A stretch of DNA of 64,000 nt from Lactimicrobium massiliense (GTDB lineage: Bacteria; Bacillota_I; Bacilli_A; Erysipelotrichales; Erysipelotrichaceae): NCBI RefSeq assembly GCF_900343155.1, contig NZ_OUNG01000006.1, positions 1 through 64,000 of the forward strand, written 5' to 3'. Under the pieces are notes generated by a model that was not told the DNA's origin, did no database searches, and saw nothing but the letters and a program-made list of their open reading frames with translations. Position numbers and translations under genes: made by a program. Positions 59,546 to 64,000 of this stretch are shown here, in pieces. Each line of letters opens with the position of its first letter. Position 1 is the stretch's first letter.

Positions 59546-62221
59546 ATGTTCGATATAGGAGATGTGGTTTATGACCGAACCGCCGCAGCTAATGTGCGGA
59601 TACTCGAAAAAAATGAAATCTGGGGCTATGTCTCCTATAAAGTATTCAATTCATCAACCGGCAAGGTGTATCGGGCATCAGAGGATCAGTTATCGAAAAC
59701 TGGAGATTCAGTGCGTTATGACGAAAACTATCTCCGGTATGTAACATTATTGTCGAAAATAAAGAATGAAACCGCCGGGGGAATTCTTTCATCTCTTTCT
59801 AGCGGAATCATTCCCTTGCCTCATCAGCTTCATGTATTAAACCGTGCCATGTCAACTAACAACGTTCGCTATATTCTTGCAGACGAAGTTGGTCTTGGAA
59901 AGACGATTGAAGCCGGCATGGTTATTAAGGAAATGAAGACGAGAGGGCTGATCAACCGGATTTTAGTTGTCTGCCCGACCGGCTTGGTTACACAATGGTC
60001 GACCGAGATGCAGGAGAAGTTTCATGAGAAGTTCAATGTGATACTTCCCTCGGACTATGACACAATTCGCAGACTCACAGATAACGATGACGTATATGGT
60101 CAGTTTGATCAGGTGATATCTCCTATGGATTCCATCAAGCCAATTGAAAAGAGAGCTGGATGGACGGATGAACGTGTTGAGAAGTATAACGAGGAACGCA
60201 TTTACTCGATCATTAACAGTGGCTGGGATCTGATTATCATTGATGAGGCTCATAGAGTTGCTGGATCCAGCGGTGAAGTCGCCAGGTATAAACTTGGGTA
60301 TTTGCTATCCCAGGCAAGCCCGTATTTGCTTTTGTTGACGGCCACGCCGCATAATGGCAAAACTGAACCGTTTCTGCGGTTGGTCCGTTTGCTGGATGAA
60401 GATGCCTTCCCGAATGCGAAATCTGTTGTAAAAGAACAGGTTGCACCGTTCTTAATTCGCACCGAGAAGCGTGAAGCTATCGATAACAACGGAAATCGCC
60501 TCTTTAAGAACCGTGAGACGCATCTGGTCGTCCTGAATTGGGATGAAAGGCATACTTGTCAGAGAGAATTATATGAACGTGTAACGGCATATGTCCGTCA
60601 GACATATAATAAAGCGCTCCGCAACAGAAAGAAGAACATGACACTCATCTTCCTGCTGATTATTATGCAGAGGATGGTGACAAGCTCAACGACTGCGGTG
60701 AAAAAGAGCCTGATGCGCCGGCTGCAGGTCTTGCTGAACCAGGAAACGAAACTCAGCAATATGACCGAGGAAGATTTTGCAGAACTTGATATAGAAGATG
60801 GATCTGAAGATGCTCTTCAGGCTGTTTCACTGGACGTGAAAGAAGAGATCAGCGAGCTTGAAGAGATAATTGAAATTGCAAAGCAGGCGGAATATCAGTA
60901 TCCAGATGTAAAAATTGAAGAACTGACGGAATTGATTGATAAACTTTTAACGCAAGATGCAAACCAGAAGATCATCATTTTTACAGAATTTGTTGCGACG
61001 CAGGAGTATCTGAAAGGTATCCTGGAAAAGCGTGGGTATACAGTATCGATCTTGAATGGTCAGATGAGCATAGAAGACCGGAATCTGGCTCTGCAGGAGT
61101 TCCGTGAGAAAACAAATATTTTCATTTCAACCGATGCGGGCGGTGAAGGCCTTAACCTGCAGTTTTCGAATATTGTCATCAACTATGATCTCCCATGGAA
61201 TCCGATGAAGATTGAGCAGAGATGCGGTCGTGTAGATCGTATCGGACAGAAACGAGATGTTGAAATTTATAACTTCATTATTGAGGATACAGTGGAGAAT
61301 CGTGTCCGCCAGGTACTTGAAGAAAAGCTCTCAGTTATCCTGGAAGAGATGGGTGTCAATAAATACTCAGATGTTCTTGACAGCGAAGTGGCTGAAGTAG
61401 ACTACACCGATGTATACATGCACTCGATTGCAAAACCGTACAACATCGATAAGAATCTGTATCCGGTTGAGCATGAGGTAAAAGAGCAGGTTGCCAATGC
61501 ACAGAAATATAAGGACATCATAAAAGAAGATAAGGATCTGTCGCAGCTTGTCGGCAAAGAGTCCAACTTCGATGTGGAAGCAGCACTCCGGATGACGATT
61601 ACATACTATGATGCATGGCGCGGCGAAGATCCTAAACTGATCTTGGATCGTCTTTCAATCAATGATGATGTTTTCACAGAGCATATCCGAAAGAATATCC
61701 GACAGAATCACTTCTCGGAGCTGATGTCAGTGTCGATCAAGGATTTTCCGAATGAGGAAGGTTATTTCATGCTTTGGGAGTTATCTGTCACCGATGCTGA
61801 AGATGCGCAGAGGATCCTGCCGATATTTGTGAATGATGATTTTGTGCTGCGGCCGATGGCTGGCCAGCGAATCATGGATGTTTTCCTGAACCCAAGCTCC
61901 AGGCTGACGGTCAAACAAGTGCCTAATGTATCTGAAGAAGTATATGGGCAGCTGCAGAAATTGAGCATGAATTTTGCTTATGAAAGCTTCTTGGCATTGA
62001 AGGATAAGCAGATTAAGCGGGAGGAAGAGAATTACAGAAAATATAAATATGCTCTGTCACTTCGCACAGAAGCAGCGCAGCATATCGGGATCGATAATAT
62101 TCGCATTGCTCGTCTGAAAAAACTGCACGAAGAAGGGCAGGATATTGAACGTAAGCATCAAGAAGGACAGCGATTATATCCGGAGTTCAACCTGATGCTG
62201 CTTGTTAGATTGGAGGCGTAA
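59546..62221 (+). CDS. brxHII: BREX-3 helicase BrxHII (SNF2-like)
   Basis: An 891-residue superfamily 2 helicase. Motif I ADEVGLGKTIEAG is at about residues 112-124, motif II IIDEAHRV at about 231-238, motif III LLTATPHNG, and motif VI QRCGRVDRIGQKRDVEIYNF in the C-terminal lobe near 558. This SNF2/RapA-like type is the BREX type 3 helicase. ATG 59546 follows GAGAGGTGAC. pglZ starts 3 nt after its stop. Confidence 0.87.
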   Translation: MFDIGDVVYDRTAAANVRILEKNEIWGYVSYKVFNSSTGKVYRASEDQLSKTGDSVRYDENYLRYVTLLSKIKNETAGGILSSLSSGIIPLPHQLHVLNRAMSTNNVRYILADEVGLGKTIEAGMVIKEMKTRGLINRILVVCPTGLVTQWSTEMQEKFHEKFNVILPSDYDTIRRLTDNDDVYGQFDQVISPMDSIKPIEKRAGWTDERVEKYNEERIYSIINSGWDLIIIDEAHRVAGSSGEVARYKLGYLLSQASPYLLLLTATPHNGKTEPFLRLVRLLDEDAFPNAKSVVKEQVAPFLIRTEKREAIDNNGNRLFKNRETHLVVLNWDERHTCQRELYERVTAYVRQTYNKALRNRKKNMTLIFLLIIMQRMVTSSTTAVKKSLMRRLQVLLNQETKLSNMTEEDFAELDIEDGSEDALQAVSLDVKEEISELEEIIEIAKQAEYQYPDVKIEELTELIDKLLTQDANQKIIIFTEFVATQEYLKGILEKRGYTVSILNGQMSIEDRNLALQEFREKTNIFISTDAGGEGLNLQFSNIVINYDLPWNPMKIEQRCGRVDRIGQKRDVEIYNFIIEDTVENRVRQVLEEKLSVILEEMGVNKYSDVLDSEVAEVDYTDVYMHSIAKPYNIDKNLYPVEHEVKEQVANAQKYKDIIKEDKDLSQLVGKESNFDVEAALRMTITYYDAWRGEDPKLILDRLSINDDVFTEHIRKNIRQNHFSELMSVSIKDFPNEEGYFMLWELSVTDAEDAQRILPIFVNDDFVLRPMAGQRIMDVFLNPSSRLTVKQVPNVSEEVYGQLQKLSMNFAYESFLALKDKQIKREEENYRKYKYALSLRTEAAQHIGIDNIRIARLKKLHEEGQDIERKHQEGQRLYPEFNLMLLVRLEA

Positions 62222-62224
62222 TCC

Positions 62225-63688
62225 GTGTTTGGAGACTATGTGTATGAGCAGTCGGCGGCAAACTGGGATCATAAATTGTTAATAGAAGATTATTCCGGCA
62301 TCGGCTTTGCTGCTTCATGCACGGATGTCTTTCTGAGAAATGGGTTCCATATTATTCCTTATTTGGATGATCTATCTTTCCGACTGAATTCATATGATGA
62401 GCTGTTAGATCAGGATAAGAAGATTGTAGTTCTATTGGAAGAACGAAAATACGTGCCATATGACGTAAGCAGACGCCTACACTGCTATCAGCTGTCCTTT
62501 GAAAAACTGTTTCCGAAGCTTAACAGCGATGCATTGCGCGATCAGAAATCATTGGATCTGAATTTGCTTTCAGAAGCTTATGTGAAAAATTATGAGGACC
62601 AGCGCAGCAAGAGCAGAACCGAGGATTTTTTGAGTAAGAAAGTATATGTAGCGGATAATGCCATAAATGTAGTCCGTGAGTCCTATGCGCAGCTTCTCTC
62701 ATTAGCCAAACGTGGCTGCAACTATAAAGACTGGATGAAGATAGCGGAAGGCAAAGCAAGGATTGACATACTTTCCTGCCAATATCAGCTGGATTTTGAT
62801 TCGTCGGAACTGAACCGGATTTTTGAGACATTTGTTATTCAGAATTTTGGAAAGCTGTCCGGCGAAATTGACTGGCATACACCAGTCCTTGTCAGCAAGG
62901 CCATGGATTACATGAGCGCGAAAAGTAAGAAGTTCGCACTGGTGGTAATGGACGGAATGAGTGAGTTTGACTGGGATGTGCTGTCAGAATCTTTTGAAGG
63001 TATTCATTACTCAAGATCCGCAGCAATGGCTATGGTGCCGACAATTACTTCTGTTTCCAGACAATGCTTGGTTGCCGGAAAGTATCCGCGTGAACTTATC
63101 AATCCATGGAAACAGGAGAAGGAGAAGCAGGAATTCACACAATGTGTGAAGAATTTGGGGTATAAAGACCAGCAGATTCAGTATGGCAGAGGTTATGACT
63201 TTGAACCGGAAACATTCTCAAAGTGCTGTTGCGTAATCATAAATGACTGTGATGATATGGTGCATGGTCAGAAACAAGGAATGCCCGGCATGTATCAGGA
63301 TATGAAGCTTTTAGCCGGACAAGGAAAACTTGCGGAATTGACGAGAAGACTGATTCGCAAAGGATTTGATGTATATATTTCGGCAGATCATGGAAACACG
63401 GAATGCATTGGCGCAGGGCTTTTGAAAGGCACAGGTGTTGAAACTGAGACAAAAAGTCATCGCATGATTGTCTTGAAGGATTATGCAAACCAGGATCAGT
63501 TAAAAGAGAAATATTCTCTAATCGAATTTCCCAAATATTATCTGAACAAAGAGCTGAATTATCTGATCTGTGAATGTGGAGAATCCCTAGATGCGAAGGG
63601 CATGCGTGTCATGAGTCACGGGGGAATTACGCTAGACGAAGTAGTTGTCCCTTTTATCGAGATCAAGGCAGGTGAAAACAATGGCTAA
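62225..63688 (+). CDS. pglZ: BREX alkaline-phosphatase-superfamily protein PglZ
   Basis: A 487-residue PglZ protein. The metal-binding segments VVMDGMSEFDWDVL (about residues 240-253), VPTITSVSR (with the Thr at the nucleophile position) and ISADHGNTE (about 388-396) are those of the alkaline-phosphatase superfamily domain. PglZ is present in nearly all BREX types. Starts at GTG 62225. It overlaps brxA by 8 nt. Confidence 0.87.
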   Translation: MFGDYVYEQSAANWDHKLLIEDYSGIGFAASCTDVFLRNGFHIIPYLDDLSFRLNSYDELLDQDKKIVVLLEERKYVPYDVSRRLHCYQLSFEKLFPKLNSDALRDQKSLDLNLLSEAYVKNYEDQRSKSRTEDFLSKKVYVADNAINVVRESYAQLLSLAKRGCNYKDWMKIAEGKARIDILSCQYQLDFDSSELNRIFETFVIQNFGKLSGEIDWHTPVLVSKAMDYMSAKSKKFALVVMDGMSEFDWDVLSESFEGIHYSRSAAMAMVPTITSVSRQCLVAGKYPRELINPWKQEKEKQEFTQCVKNLGYKDQQIQYGRGYDFEPETFSKCCCVIINDCDDMVHGQKQGMPGMYQDMKLLAGQGKLAELTRRLIRKGFDVYISADHGNTECIGAGLLKGTGVETETKSHRMIVLKDYANQDQLKEKYSLIEFPKYYLNKELNYLICECGESLDAKGMRVMSHGGITLDEVVVPFIEIKAGENNG

Positions 63689-64000
63689 AATGGTAGGTTT
63701 ATCAAGAAATATTAAGTTGCCTTGGCTAAATAAGACGTACGAACTTATGCAGCAAGGTTTGGTATATGAGGATTTAAAAAATCAGCTTAATGAATATTTG
63801 AGCTTTGAAATAACAAGTCCAATAAACATTCGGAAGACGAGGGAAATTCTTCTCCACATTCTTTACTATGAGAATCCGACATCAGAGAAAATCCGCGAGG
63901 ATGGTTTGGAGCTTCTTGCAAAATATCCAGAAGATCGAACCGCGATCTATTGGGCTTTGATGTTAAGCGTGTATCCGGTATTTAAGGATATAACGTTTAT
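63681..64000 (+). CDS. brxA: BrxA-family protein (DUF1819), 5' part only
   Basis: The first 106 codons before the window ends: MAKMVGLSRNIKLPWLNKTY, then INIRKTREILLHILYYENPT and YWALMLSVYPVFKDI. This matches the DUF1819/BrxA family, a small protein placed last in type 3 BREX operons. ATG 63681 lies inside the end of pglZ with AGGTGA upstream. Confidence 0.82.
   Translation, partial: MAKMVGLSRNIKLPWLNKTYELMQQGLVYEDLKNQLNEYLSFEITSPINIRKTREILLHILYYENPTSEKIREDGLELLAKYPEDRTAIYWALMLSVYPVFKDITF

Noticed and set aside
51727-64000. BREX type 1 assignment
   Set aside because: No BrxL protease gene is present within the window, and the order brxF-brxC-pglX-helicase-pglZ-brxA fits type 3.
1-64000. CRISPR array, rRNA or tRNA genes
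   Set aside because: No regularly spaced direct repeats and no cloverleaf with a TTCRA arm were recognised on either strand.

Overview
The window reads as a chromosomal segment of a Bacillota (Firmicutes) bacterium, probably a gut clostridium or erysipelotrich. The evidence is strong Shine-Dalgarno sites, many GTG/TTG starts, a Bacillota-type pyruvate phosphate dikinase tail at the left edge, and a Tn1549-type conjugative backbone. No rRNA, tRNA or CRISPR array was seen.

Layout. (1) 1-6.2 kb: end of ppdK, a small ribbon-helix-helix-like gene, then a MerR-controlled redox operon (flavodoxin, aldo/keto reductase, Fe-alcohol dehydrogenase, alpha/beta hydrolase, cyclophilin-like lipoprotein, FMN reductase) ending in a decayed CMD-cupin gene. 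(2) 6.2-20.4 kb: a first defence island. It holds a structured element, a short HTH regulator, broken helicase and zinc-ribbon genes, a TcmP/three-Cys radical-SAM pair, and a multi-gene restriction-modification locus. That locus has a split Eco57I-type methylase, a DUF1016 nuclease broken by an IS1202-like element, a GIY-YIG/helicase/methylase fusion and a GmrSD-like DUF262/DUF1524 protein. (3) 20.4-29 kb: accessory genes. These are immunity-like remnants, a RelB/PIN toxin-antitoxin pair with a frameshifted toxin, an IS remnant, a CPBP protease, an Rrf2-controlled SnoaL-like gene, a PNPOx-ferredoxin fusion, a truncated and a complete macrodomain gene, and a protein with five tandem XRE HTH domains. 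(4) 29-50.2 kb: an integrative conjugative element backbone: replication/partition genes, PcfB-VirD4, Maff2-VirB6-PrgI-VirB4-P60, DUF4315/DUF4366, a RadC-ArdC fusion, YodL-like, TTRAP, MobC and relaxase. A CpXC gene sits as cargo after virD4. No integrase or excisionase lies in the window, so the element probably continues past 64 kb. (5) 50.2-64 kb: cargo after the relaxase. A minus-strand HEPN gene lies behind a structured RNA-like element, followed by a short HTH gene and a type 3 BREX system: brxF-like, brxC, pglX, [3-TM membrane gene plus two microprotein genes], brxHII, pglZ, brxA (cut by the window end).

How the parts fit. Two observations stand out. First, two copies of a covarying, three-hairpin element (about 6.24 and 51.42 kb) each lie in the divergent region before a short HTH gene at the head of a defence locus. 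The second copy lies just upstream of a HEPN-domain (putative RNase) gene, which suggests an RNA-controlled HEPN toxin. Second, the BREX-3 operon carries a membrane protein gene and two overlapping microprotein genes sharing an NPMxSVHTPxVPT motif, a module that is not part of the canonical six BREX-3 genes. Several loci are decaying (frameshifts, truncations, one IS insertion), as expected in a fast-turnover defence region. All function calls rest on reading motifs by eye; no database search was possible.
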